The notes below the pieces were generated by a model. It was not told where the DNA came from. It did not search any database and saw nothing but the letters and a program-made list of their open reading frames with translations. The position numbers and the translations under genes were made by a program. A stretch of 64,000 nucleotides of DNA. Source: JANYCG01 sp031386665 (lineage in GTDB: Bacteria > Pseudomonadota > Gammaproteobacteria > Burkholderiales > Burkholderiaceae_C). Below are positions 56,821 to 64,000 of this stretch, piece by piece. The DNA is taken from the NCBI GenBank assembly GCA_031386665.1, contig JANNCN010000015.1, forward strand, positions 42,213 to 106,212. Direction: 5' to 3'. Numbering within the stretch: the first letter of the stretch is position 1; each line of letters starts with the position of its first letter.

Positions 56821-58977
56821 ATGTTTTTATTGTTTGAAGAAGCCGGAAAATTCATGGCCGGCAAAGTGCTGTCAGAGGCAGAATCGTCGTCACAGGTTGA
56901 GCTGGACAGCGGCAAACGCGTCAAGGTCAAGGCCGCCAACGGCCTTATGAAGTTTGAAAAGCCCGCGCCTGCCGCCTTCATGGCTGCCGCCCTGGCCTTG
57001 AGCCAAACCATCGAGCTGGAAATGGCGTGGGAATTCCTGCCCGATGACGAATTTGGCTTTGCCGACCTCGCCCGCGATTATTTCGTCAGCGATGGCAAGA
57101 CCGCCACGCTAGAGCAATCTGCCGCCGCCTTGTTTTGCCTGCACAACTCGCCGCACTACTTTCGCCGTGCGGGCAAAGGGCGTTTTCGCAAAGCGCCAGC
57201 CGATGTCATTGCGCTGGCATTGGCCGCGATTGAAAAGAAGAAGCAACTGGCGTTGCAAATTGAGCAATGGGTCGAGTCGCTGTCCCAAGGCAGTTGCCCT
57301 GAACCGATTCGCGATCAACTTTACAAAATACTCTTCAAACCTGACAAAAACGCGCCCGAGTACAAAGCCGTGGTGGAGGCCTCTCGCGCCACGCACTTGG
57401 CACCGCTGGATTTGCTGCAAAAGGCAGGCGCAATTGATTCGCCCTACCAGTTTCATTGGCGGCGCTTTTTGTTGGAGAACTTCCCCAAGGGCACGGGGTT
57501 TGCCGTCCTGGAAGCGCCACTTGTGCAAGGCGAACTGCCGCTGGCCAAAGTGCAAGCCTTCTCAATTGATGACTCCGCCACCACCGAGATTGACGACGCG
57601 CTGAGCGTGCAAGGCTTGGGCACTGGCGAGGTGACGGTGGGCGTGCACATTGCCGCTCCTGGCCTGGCGTTGCAACCGGGCGATGCGATTGACAAGCTGG
57701 CTCGCGCCCGACTGTCCACCGTTTACATGCCAGGCTACAAAATCACCATGCTGCCAGACGCCTTGGTGCAAAACTACACCTTGGCCGAAGGGCGCGCCTG
57801 CCCCGCCGTGTCTTTGTACGTCACCTTGGACGAAGCCACGCTGCAAATCAAACGCAGTGAGACCCGGCTTGAGCTTGTGCCGATTGCCGCCAACCTGCGG
57901 CATGACCAGCTTGATGCGGTGGTGACCGAGCCCTGGCTGACTGATTCCGCTTTTGAACATGACGCCGCGACTTCCAAGTCTGCCAACCCGCTGCTTCCAC
58001 GCGATCAACTAACATTTTTGTACCAGTTGGCCAAAGACCTCAAGGCCAAGCGTGAAGTGGTGCGCGGAAAGCCGGAGGTGTTCAACCGGCCTGACTACAA
58101 CTTCAGACTGGTAGGCAACGAGGGCCGCGAGCCCCAGGGCGATGAGCCTGTGCACATCAGCACCCGCGTGCGCGGCGCGCCGCTCGATTTGATTGTGGCC
58201 GAGGCCATGATTTTGGCCAACAGCACCTGGGGCATGTGGCTGGCTGAGCTGGGCGTTCCGGCGATTTACCGCAGCCAGGCGTCCTTGCTGCCGGGTGTGA
58301 AGGTGCGCATGGGCACCAAGGCCTTGCCGCATGCGGGCATCGGCGTGCCCGCTTACGCATGGAGCACATCGCCGCTGCGCCGCTACACCGACATGGTGAA
58401 CCAATGGCAAATCATTGCCTGTGCGCGCCATGGCAAAACCGCCGCCTTGGCAGCGCCGTTCAAACCCAAAGATGCCGAGCTGTTCTCCATCATCAGCAGT
58501 TTTGATGCCGCCTACTTTGCTTACAACGGCTACCAGGGCGCGATGGAGCGGTTTTGGACGCTTAAGTATTTGCAGCAAAACGGCATCACCGAAATCACTG
58601 CGACAGTGTTCAAAGAAAACATGGTTCGCGCGGATGACCTGCCCTTGGTGCTGCCCGTGATGGGCGCTACCAACCTGCCGCGCGGTGCGCATGTGCGAGT
58701 GAAACTGGGCGATATTGACGAGATCACGCTGGACATTGCGGGAACCGTGACCGAGCGGTTGGACGCTGTTGACGATGGCGACGCCAAGCCCGAAGCCAGT
58801 GACTCGGGCGAATACGATGGCGATGACGACGGCGACGCAGTGGCCGGCCCGATTTCCATTGCCGTGGACATGGCTGACGCGCAAGGGGATGGCCCAACTG
58901 GCGAGCCAGGCGACCCTGCTGTGCGCGACCCTGCTGTGCGCGACCCTGCTTCACTCGAACCGGTGCCAAGCCCTTAA
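56821..58977 (+). CDS. RNase II/RNB family exoribonuclease
   Basis: The 718-residue protein has the RNB catalytic region starting at AFSIDDSATTEIDDALSV (about 246-263) with the metal-binding aspartates, and later HAGIGVPAYAWSTSPLRRYTDM. It should degrade RNA from the 3' end. The family in Burkholderiales is often annotated VacB-like. The end is an acidic, repetitive tail with DPAVRDPAVRDPASLEP. The gene heads a run with a TonB-like gene and mtgA. Confidence 0.88.
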   Translation: MFLLFEEAGKFMAGKVLSEAESSSQVELDSGKRVKVKAANGLMKFEKPAPAAFMAAALALSQTIELEMAWEFLPDDEFGFADLARDYFVSDGKTATLEQSAAALFCLHNSPHYFRRAGKGRFRKAPADVIALALAAIEKKKQLALQIEQWVESLSQGSCPEPIRDQLYKILFKPDKNAPEYKAVVEASRATHLAPLDLLQKAGAIDSPYQFHWRRFLLENFPKGTGFAVLEAPLVQGELPLAKVQAFSIDDSATTEIDDALSVQGLGTGEVTVGVHIAAPGLALQPGDAIDKLARARLSTVYMPGYKITMLPDALVQNYTLAEGRACPAVSLYVTLDEATLQIKRSETRLELVPIAANLRHDQLDAVVTEPWLTDSAFEHDAATSKSANPLLPRDQLTFLYQLAKDLKAKREVVRGKPEVFNRPDYNFRLVGNEGREPQGDEPVHISTRVRGAPLDLIVAEAMILANSTWGMWLAELGVPAIYRSQASLLPGVKVRMGTKALPHAGIGVPAYAWSTSPLRRYTDMVNQWQIIACARHGKTAALAAPFKPKDAELFSIISSFDAAYFAYNGYQGAMERFWTLKYLQQNGITEITATVFKENMVRADDLPLVLPVMGATNLPRGAHVRVKLGDIDEITLDIAGTVTERLDAVDDGDAKPEASDSGEYDGDDDGDAVAGPISIAVDMADAQGDGPTGEPGDPAVRDPAVRDPASLEPVPSP

Positions 58978-58988
58978 ACTGCAACCTC

Positions 58989-59846
58989 ATGAACCTGAAG
59001 CAATTCAGCACCCTGCAACTGGCGCTTGGCGCGTCATTGGCCGTGCATGCCGTTTTGCTAACCGTGCGCTTTGTCGACCCCGAGTCCTTCAATCGGGTTT
59101 TTCAAGACACGCCGCTTGAAGTGATTTTGGTCAACGCCCGCACCAATGAAAAGCCTGAAAAAGCCAAGGCCATCGCCCAAGCGTCGATGGCGGGCGGTGG
59201 AGAAGCCGAAAAAGGACGCGCCACCACGCCTTTGGCCCCCAGCGCTTTGAGTGAAATCGGCGATGCCCTTGAAGAAGAAACCCGGCGCCAGCTTCAGTCG
59301 CTGCAAGACCAGCAAAACCTGATGTTGACCCAAGTGAAAAGCCAATTGGCCGCCCTGCCGCCGCCTTTGCCCAACCGCATGGCCGCCACGCCCGACCAGC
59401 AAAGCGCTGAAGAAAAACGCCGCCGCTTGGTCAGGCTGCTGGCCGAAATTGAGCGACGTATCAATATGGAGAACGCGCGACCCAAAAAGCGCTACATCAG
59501 CCCCGCCACGCGCGAAGAGGTTTACGCCATTTACTACGACAGCCTGCGCCGCGCCATTGAAGAAAAAGGGACCGAGAACTTCCCTGAAGTCGGTGGCAAA
59601 AAGTTGTATGGCGAGCTGACCATGATCGTGCACGTCAACGCGGATGGCCGCATTTTGAAAACCGAAATTGTCGAAAGCTCGGGCAACAAGCAGCTGGACC
59701 GACGGGCCGAAATTATTGCCCGCAATGCGGGGCCTTTTGGCGTTTTTAGCGATGCAATGCGCCGCCAGGCCGACCAGATTTTGGTAGTGTCGCGCTTCAA
59801 ATTCACGCGCGATGAGACGCTTGAAACCCGATTGACCTCGCAATAA
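58989..59846 (+). CDS. TonB-like C-terminal domain protein
   Basis: The 285-residue protein has one N-terminal membrane helix (LGASLAVHAVLLTVRFV), a charged helical middle with QDQQNLMLTQVKSQLA that may form a coiled coil, and a C-terminal TonB-like domain (GKKLYGELTMIVHVNADGRI, IVESSGNKQLDRRA). It lacks the long Pro-rich spacer of classic TonB. It follows the RNase II gene by 11 bases. ExbBD genes are not near, so it may serve another envelope process. Confidence 0.83.
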   Translation: MNLKQFSTLQLALGASLAVHAVLLTVRFVDPESFNRVFQDTPLEVILVNARTNEKPEKAKAIAQASMAGGGEAEKGRATTPLAPSALSEIGDALEEETRRQLQSLQDQQNLMLTQVKSQLAALPPPLPNRMAATPDQQSAEEKRRRLVRLLAEIERRINMENARPKKRYISPATREEVYAIYYDSLRRAIEEKGTENFPEVGGKKLYGELTMIVHVNADGRILKTEIVESSGNKQLDRRAEIIARNAGPFGVFSDAMRRQADQILVVSRFKFTRDETLETRLTSQ

Positions 59847-59880
59847 TGTCAATTGAAGTGCCAATAAAAGCGCCTTCCAG

Positions 59881-60639
59881 ATGAAGCCCTTGCTGCGTTG
59901 GCTTGGCTTGGTTGTTGCCGCCGGCCTGGCATTGCAAATTTTTTTCGCTGCCCGAATTGGCCTGATGGCGGTGGTTGACCCGCAGTCCAGCGCGTTCGAG
60001 CGGTCTGAAGCCTGGCGCCTTGCCAACACCGGCAAACCTCTGCGCTGGCGTCAACAGTGGGTGGCGTATGACGACCTGTCGGACCACCTGAAACGCGCGG
60101 TCATATCGTCTGAAGACGATGGCTTTTTGTTTCACGACGGGGTGGAATGGGACGCCCTTGAAAAAGCCTGGCTGAAAAATTCAAAGGCAGAGAGCCGGGC
60201 AGAAAGTCAGACGCAGAGCCGTGCAGTCGCACCTTCGCAAGCCAAAAAACCGGTGCAGACTAAAGCGCCCAAGGTGGTCGGCGGGTCCACCATCACCCAG
60301 CAATTGGCCAAAAACCTGTTTTTGTCGGGCGAGCGCACACTGCTGCGCAAAGGCCAGGAGTTTGTGTTGACCACTCTGCTGGAACTGATCTTGAGCAAGG
60401 AGCGGATTCTTGAAATTTACTTGAATCATGTTGAATGGGGCGAAGGCGTGTTTGGTGCAGAGGCCGCAGCCCAGGTCTACTTCAAGAAATCGGCCGCCCG
60501 ATTGACCCCGCTCGAAGCCGCCCGTTTGGCCGTGATGCTGCCCCGCCCCAAATATTTCGAGAAACTGCCCAATTCGCCGTATTTGCAGTCGCGCGCCGCC
60601 ACCATCGCCGCCCGCATGAACTCAGCCGAGTTGCCCTAG
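59881..60639 (+). CDS. mtgA: Monofunctional peptidoglycan glycosyltransferase MtgA
   Basis: The 252-residue enzyme has one N-terminal membrane helix and a GT51 domain: AVISSEDDGFLFHDGVEWDA with the catalytic Glu, GGSTITQQLAKNLFLSGERT, and KERILEIYLNHVEWGEGVFG. A charged, Gln/Ser-rich insertion of about 30 residues (around 98-128) interrupts the domain. In related genomes aroE is often between the TonB-like gene and mtgA; only 34 bases are present here. Confidence 0.93.
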   Translation: MKPLLRWLGLVVAAGLALQIFFAARIGLMAVVDPQSSAFERSEAWRLANTGKPLRWRQQWVAYDDLSDHLKRAVISSEDDGFLFHDGVEWDALEKAWLKNSKAESRAESQTQSRAVAPSQAKKPVQTKAPKVVGGSTITQQLAKNLFLSGERTLLRKGQEFVLTTLLELILSKERILEIYLNHVEWGEGVFGAEAAAQVYFKKSAARLTPLEAARLAVMLPRPKYFEKLPNSPYLQSRAATIAARMNSAELP

Positions 60640-60642
60640 CCT

Positions 60643-60724
60643 ACCCCCACGCTCCGCCGTTTCACGGGTCGCTGCCCCCCGAGGGGGCTAATTTTCCTTG
60701 GGGCGGCCCTGCGGAAAATTGATC
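60643..60724 (-). repeat. GC-rich dispersed repeat, copy B (reverse orientation)
   Basis: The minus strand reads GCCGCCCCAAGGAAAATTAG, CCCCCTCGGGGGGCAGCGAC and GGAGCGTGGGGGTA, matching 53491-53581 in order. It lies between mtgA and plsC. Confidence 0.85.
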
Positions 60725-60736
60725 TTCTGCGCGGCT

Positions 60737-61360
60737 ATGATCACCGCCATGCGCGTCAAACTCATGAGTTGGTTTTTGTTGGGGCTGATCCGGGTTTTGA
60801 CCGGGTCGCAGGCGCGCTGGTACGGCTGCCCACCCAAGGCTGAACAGCGCATTTACTTTGCCAACCATCAAAGCCACGCCGATTTGGTGATGATTTGGGC
60901 GGCGCTGCCGCGCGAGTTGCGCTCTATCACCCGGCCGATTGCTGCCAAAGATTATTGGACTACGACGCCGTTCAAAAAGTGGATCACCACCTCGGTGTTC
61001 AATGCAATTTATGTGTCGCGCGAGCGCACGGCCGAACAAGACCCGCTAGAGCCACTGTGCGAAGCAATCGAGCAAGGCGACAGCATTATTTTGTTTCCCG
61101 AGGGCACACGCGGCCATGCCGAGGAGCCCGCTGCCTTCAAAGCCGGGCTTTACAACTTGGCACAGCGCTACCCCCATGTGGTGCTGGTACCCGCCTGGAT
61201 CAACAACGTGCAGCGCGTCATGCCCAAGGGCGAAGTGGTGCCCGTGCCCGTGTTGTGTTCGGTCACCTTTGGTGCACCGGTGTGGCTGCAAGAGGGCGAA
61301 GAGCGCCGCGTGTTTCTAGACCGGGCGCGCGAGGCCGTGGTGGCCCTGCGGGACATTTAG
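60737..61360 (+). CDS. plsC: 1-acylglycerol-3-phosphate acyltransferase family protein
   Basis: From ATG 60737 the protein has 207 residues; ATG 60749 is an alternative. It has the HX4D motif NHQSHADLV, VSRERT, and FPEGTRGH, the signatures of PlsC, which makes phosphatidic acid. The next gene encodes a CdsA-like enzyme that uses that product. The region upstream of 60737 is repeat sequence, so the longer open frame is unlikely to be translated. Confidence 0.88.
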   Translation: MITAMRVKLMSWFLLGLIRVLTGSQARWYGCPPKAEQRIYFANHQSHADLVMIWAALPRELRSITRPIAAKDYWTTTPFKKWITTSVFNAIYVSRERTAEQDPLEPLCEAIEQGDSIILFPEGTRGHAEEPAAFKAGLYNLAQRYPHVVLVPAWINNVQRVMPKGEVVPVPVLCSVTFGAPVWLQEGEERRVFLDRAREAVVALRDI

Positions 61361-61462
61361 GGCGTATGCAAACTGCGTTCCAGCCCAAGCACCCAAAGCA
61401 CGATCCGCACCCGTCTTGCCTTGCGCACCCTTAGAACTTCCTCAAAGAACAAAAACGCCGAC

Positions 61463-62452
61463 ATGTACATTTACTTGAGAAGTCTCACGCCGACCCAGCA
61501 GGTTGGCACCATGTTCGTCATCTTGTTCGGCTTGCTGCTGCTGTCTAGCCTGGTCACGTTTGGGTTGTCGTTGCGGGAACATGGCGATGGCGAGGCGGCT
61601 GAAGCCAAACACCACGAGTTGCGCAACCTGCAAGGCATTTTGCGCACCAGTTGGGTGATGATGCTGGTTTTTTGGCTGGGCTGGATGGCGGGCGAATGGG
61701 TCGCTATCTGGCTGTTTGGCTTGGTGTCGTTCTTTGCGCTGCGCGAGTTTTTAACCCTGTCCCCCACCCGCCGGGGCGACCACCGCAGCCTGGTGTTGGC
61801 TTTTTTTGTGGTGCTGCCGGTGCAGTATTGGCTGGTGGGCACAGAGCACTTTGACCTGTTCACCGTGTTCATCCCGGTTTACGTGTTTTTGGCGATTCCG
61901 GTGGTGAGCGCGCTGGCCAACGACCCCTTGAGATTTTTGGAACGCAACGCCAAGCTGCAATGGGGCATCATGGTTTGCATCTATGGCATGAGCCACGTGC
62001 CCGCGCTCTTGCTGCTTGATTTTCCGAATTACGACAAGAAAAATGCATTTTTGGTGTTCTTTTTAGTCATTGTTGTGCAAAGCTGCGTGCTGGTGCAGCA
62101 CATGCTGTCACGTTACCTGAAGCGCCCCCCCACGGCACCCAACATCAGCCAAAGCTTCAACTGGCAAAGCTGGTTGATTGCGCTGTTTGTAGCCGGGTTG
62201 GTGGGTGCCTTGCTGTCTGGCATCACGCCGTTTTGGCCTGCGCAGGGCTTTGTGATGGCCATCGTGGCCTGCGCATCTGGCACGCTGGGGCATTTCGTGA
62301 TGAAGGCTTTGAAGCGCGACCGTGGCATTCCGAGTTGGGGCGGGCAATTGGCCTCCACCACAGGCGCAGGCGGGCTGCTGGACAGGGTAGATGCGCTGTG
62401 TTTTGCAGCCCCAGTATTTTTTCATTCGGTGCGCTGGTATTTTGGGCTCTGA
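61463..62452 (+). CDS. cdsA: Phosphatidate cytidylyltransferase family protein
   Basis: From ATG 61463 the protein has 329 residues and about eight membrane helices. The C-terminal signature GHFVMKALKRDRGIPSWG...GAGGLLDRVDALCFAAPVFF is the CDP-alcohol precursor enzyme motif. It makes CDP-diacylglycerol from phosphatidic acid and CTP. A 14-codon extension upstream is less likely, since MYIYLRSLTPTQQVG is the family-like start. Confidence 0.9.
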   Translation: MYIYLRSLTPTQQVGTMFVILFGLLLLSSLVTFGLSLREHGDGEAAEAKHHELRNLQGILRTSWVMMLVFWLGWMAGEWVAIWLFGLVSFFALREFLTLSPTRRGDHRSLVLAFFVVLPVQYWLVGTEHFDLFTVFIPVYVFLAIPVVSALANDPLRFLERNAKLQWGIMVCIYGMSHVPALLLLDFPNYDKKNAFLVFFLVIVVQSCVLVQHMLSRYLKRPPTAPNISQSFNWQSWLIALFVAGLVGALLSGITPFWPAQGFVMAIVACASGTLGHFVMKALKRDRGIPSWGGQLASTTGAGGLLDRVDALCFAAPVFFHSVRWYFGL

Positions 62453-62486
62453 GGGCAGAAAAGCCTACCTTTGGCAAAATCAGCCC

Positions 62487-62601
62487 AAATTTACCACAAT
62501 TGTGGTAAATTTAGTCAAAATCACGGTTTTCTCAAAAAATATGATTAAATATGCCTCTAGATCTCGAGTAATATACATAGTTTGCTATAAATATGATAGC
62601 A
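62487..62601 (+). repeat. Palindrome-module intergenic element, copy 6
   Basis: A 26-bp perfect palindrome (62487-62512) has the same TTTACCACAATTGTGGTAAA core as copy 3. The conserved core begins at 62553 (GCCTCTAGATCTCGAGTAAT) and the hairpin TGCTAT-N7-ATAGCA ends at 62601. Centre-to-module distance is 53.5 bases. It ends 49 bases before ruvC. Confidence 0.82.
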
Positions 62602-62650
62602 TCAAGGCCCCTCTGAAAACGCTCCATGCCGTGGCAAAAAGCGTGAAGTT

Positions 62651-63211
62651 ATGAGAATTCTGGGCATCGACCCTGGCTTGCGCACCACCGGCTTCGGCGT
62701 GATTGACGTTGAAGGCTCGAATTTGAGCTATGTTGCCAGCGGCACCATCAGCACCACGCACATTGAAAAAGGGCAACTGCCCGCCCGGCTCAAAGTGCTG
62801 TTTGACGGCGTGAAAGAGGTCATGGCCCGGTACGATCCCGACAACGCCTCGGTCGAAATCGTCTTTGTCAACGTCAACCCGCAGTCAACCCTGCTGCTGG
62901 GGCAAGCCCGGGGCGCGGTGGTCACGGCGCTGGTTTCCGCAGATTTGACAGTGGCCGAATACACCGCGCTGCAAATGAAGCAAGCCGTGGTCGGCTACGG
63001 CCGCGCCGACAAAACGCAAGTGCAAGAAATGGTCAAACGCCTGCTCAAACTGCCCGGCTTGCCCGGCCCCGACGCCGCCGACGCCCTGGGCCTGGCCATC
63101 ACCCACGCCCACGCAGGCAAAGCCATGGCCCGATTGGCAGAGGCCAAGGGCATTGGCGGTGTGGGCAACCAGACACAGAAGGCGGCTTACAAGGCCGGGC
63201 GTAGCCGGTAG
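62651..63211 (+). CDS. ruvC: Crossover junction endodeoxyribonuclease RuvC
   Basis: The 186-residue Holliday junction resolvase has its catalytic acids in GIDPGLRTTGFG (Asp7), SVEIVFVNVNPQSTLLLGQARG (Glu) and GPDAADALGLAITHAH (two Asp). It works with RuvAB in recombination repair; ruvAB are not in view. Length is normal, with a short basic C-terminal tail. Confidence 0.94.
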   Translation: MRILGIDPGLRTTGFGVIDVEGSNLSYVASGTISTTHIEKGQLPARLKVLFDGVKEVMARYDPDNASVEIVFVNVNPQSTLLLGQARGAVVTALVSADLTVAEYTALQMKQAVVGYGRADKTQVQEMVKRLLKLPGLPGPDAADALGLAITHAHAGKAMARLAEAKGIGGVGNQTQKAAYKAGRSR

Positions 63212-63229
63212 TGATCACACCAATCCCGG

Positions 63230-64000
63230 TCAGGTCGAGTGCGCCTTGGCAACCGCACGCAATGCCTTGCGCAGACGAGCGCCCAACGTTGCAGGCTCTG
63301 AGCGGTTAATTTTGACCATCGGCGTCGCATGCCAATCCGCACAGCGCTGAATGGCGCTGGCCACGTCGTACACTGCGGTCTCGTCCAGCTTCACACCCGC
63401 TTGCAAATACAGCGCTTTGACCTCAAACACGCCTTCGCTGCGATGCGCCTTGGCGTCCAGCCGGCCAATCAGCTCGCCACGGTGCAGCAAGGGCAGCACG
63501 AAATAGCCGTAGATGCGTTTGGGTTCTGGCGTGTAGCACTCGATGCGGTAGTCAAACCCAAACAAGGTAGAGGCACGCTCGCGGTCCCAAACCAAGGGGT
63601 CAAACGGCGACAGCACGGTGGTGTGGGTGACTTGCAACTTGTCGGCCTGTAGCTTTTTCAGCAAGCTGGCGTGGTTGGCATGGACGTAGGCTGGGGCTGA
63701 CCAGCCTTCGACCGTGACCTGCTGTACCCGGCCTTGGTCAAGCAGGGCGTTCAAGTCTGCGTCTTTCAGGCGGGGCTTCAGGCGAAAGTAATCATTCACC
63801 CACCGGGCTTGCGTGATGCCCAGCGCTTGAATTGACCGTTCGACAAAATCAGAATGCGCCGTTTGGGCACTGGGCAGCTCCATTTGCGCCACACTGGGCT
63901 GAACCCGATGGGCCAGGTCGTAAACGCGCTGAAATTTCTCGCGCCGCGCGACCATCAAATCACCCCGAGCGAAGAGCGCCTCCAGCCAGCGCTTTTCGTC
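63230..64000 (-). CDS. Winged-helix crosslink-repair glycosylase-like protein (YcaQ family, partial)
   Basis: This 256-codon fragment continues beyond the right window edge; the visible part begins at DEKRWLEALFARGDL. SPFDPLVWDRERASTLFGFDYRIECYTPEPKR and YFVLPLLHRGELIGRLDAKA are the hallmark C-terminal sequences of the YcaQ/AlkX family, which unhooks DNA interstrand crosslinks (family knowledge). The N-terminal part with the catalytic residues is outside the window. It converges on ruvC. Confidence 0.85.
   Translation of the reverse strand, partial: DEKRWLEALFARGDLMVARREKFQRVYDLAHRVQPSVAQMELPSAQTAHSDFVERSIQALGITQARWVNDYFRLKPRLKDADLNALLDQGRVQQVTVEGWSAPAYVHANHASLLKKLQADKLQVTHTTVLSPFDPLVWDRERASTLFGFDYRIECYTPEPKRIYGYFVLPLLHRGELIGRLDAKAHRSEGVFEVKALYLQAGVKLDETAVYDVASAIQRCADWHATPMVKINRSEPATLGARLRKALRAVAKAHST

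Overview
The window reads as chromosome of a betaproteobacterium in the order Burkholderiales, most likely family Comamonadaceae (Rhodoferax/Polaromonas-like). The case rests on gene neighbourhoods: ypjD-PP0621-pilS-pilR-ampD-nrdA-nrdB-histone H1-like; accB-accC-prmA-DUF3426; RNase II-TonB-mtgA; plsC-cdsA. A Bug-family receptor, a box-pathway benzoate-CoA ligase and a PEP-CTERM protein agree with this. This is inference from gene content, because no rRNA or tRNA gene was seen. Most of the window is ordinary, dense, GC-rich coding DNA; the stretch from about 10.4 to 12 kb is more AT-rich and looks accessory.

Layout. 1-2.4 kb: boxR (cut by the window edge) divergent from benzoate-CoA ligase. 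2.4-3.5 kb: Bug receptor. 3.6-6.8 kb: a periplasmic cupredoxin-like protein translationally coupled to a membrane GGDEF/EAL protein. 6.8-9.6 kb: a sugar ABC transporter behind a palindromic operator. 9.8-10.4 kb: a brnT/brnA toxin-antitoxin pair. 10.6-11.7 kb: an acyltransferase pseudogene. 12-15.7 kb: an outer-membrane protein divergent from a DUF4331 protein and a PEP-CTERM protein. 15.8-25.2 kb: a seven-gene minus-strand run combining hydrophobic-substrate transport (RND/LolA fusion, outer-membrane protein, hydrolase) with beta-oxidation-like enzymes (acyl-CoA dehydrogenase, SDR, DUF35, thiolase). 25.5-30.1 kb: hypothetical protein, miaB, CAP lipoprotein, ffh. 30.3-40.8 kb: cytochrome assembly protein, PilS/PilR, AmpD, ribonucleotide reductase, histone-like protein. 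40.8-47.7 kb: DUF3426 protein, prmA, accC, accB, a thioredoxin-like protein, an unknown protein and mpl. 47.9-55.4 kb: esterase, aroG with an attenuator leader, tldD, a beta-hydroxyacid dehydrogenase, rodA and a YqiA-type esterase. 55.4-64 kb: GDPD lipoprotein, RNase II, TonB-like protein, mtgA, plsC, cdsA, ruvC and a YcaQ-like protein (cut by the edge).

The most unusual signal is a six-copy modular intergenic element. Each copy has a long DNA palindrome whose sequence differs between copies in three classes, then an AT-rich linker, a conserved core of about 27 bases resembling GCCTCTAGCTCTCGAAT followed by an AT-rich tail, and a terminal hairpin TGCTAT-N7-ATAGCA with constant stem and variable loop. 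A second GC-rich repeat occurs twice in opposite orientation. Other points for follow-up are a Phe/Tyr/Trp-rich leader peptide plus terminator before aroG with four 10-bp tandem repeats upstream, the RND-LolA fusion, a thiolase lacking the usual nucleophilic cysteine, a GGNAF-type degenerate cyclase domain paired with a copper-site protein, a probably leaderless brnT mRNA, and an NrdR-box pair at nrdA.
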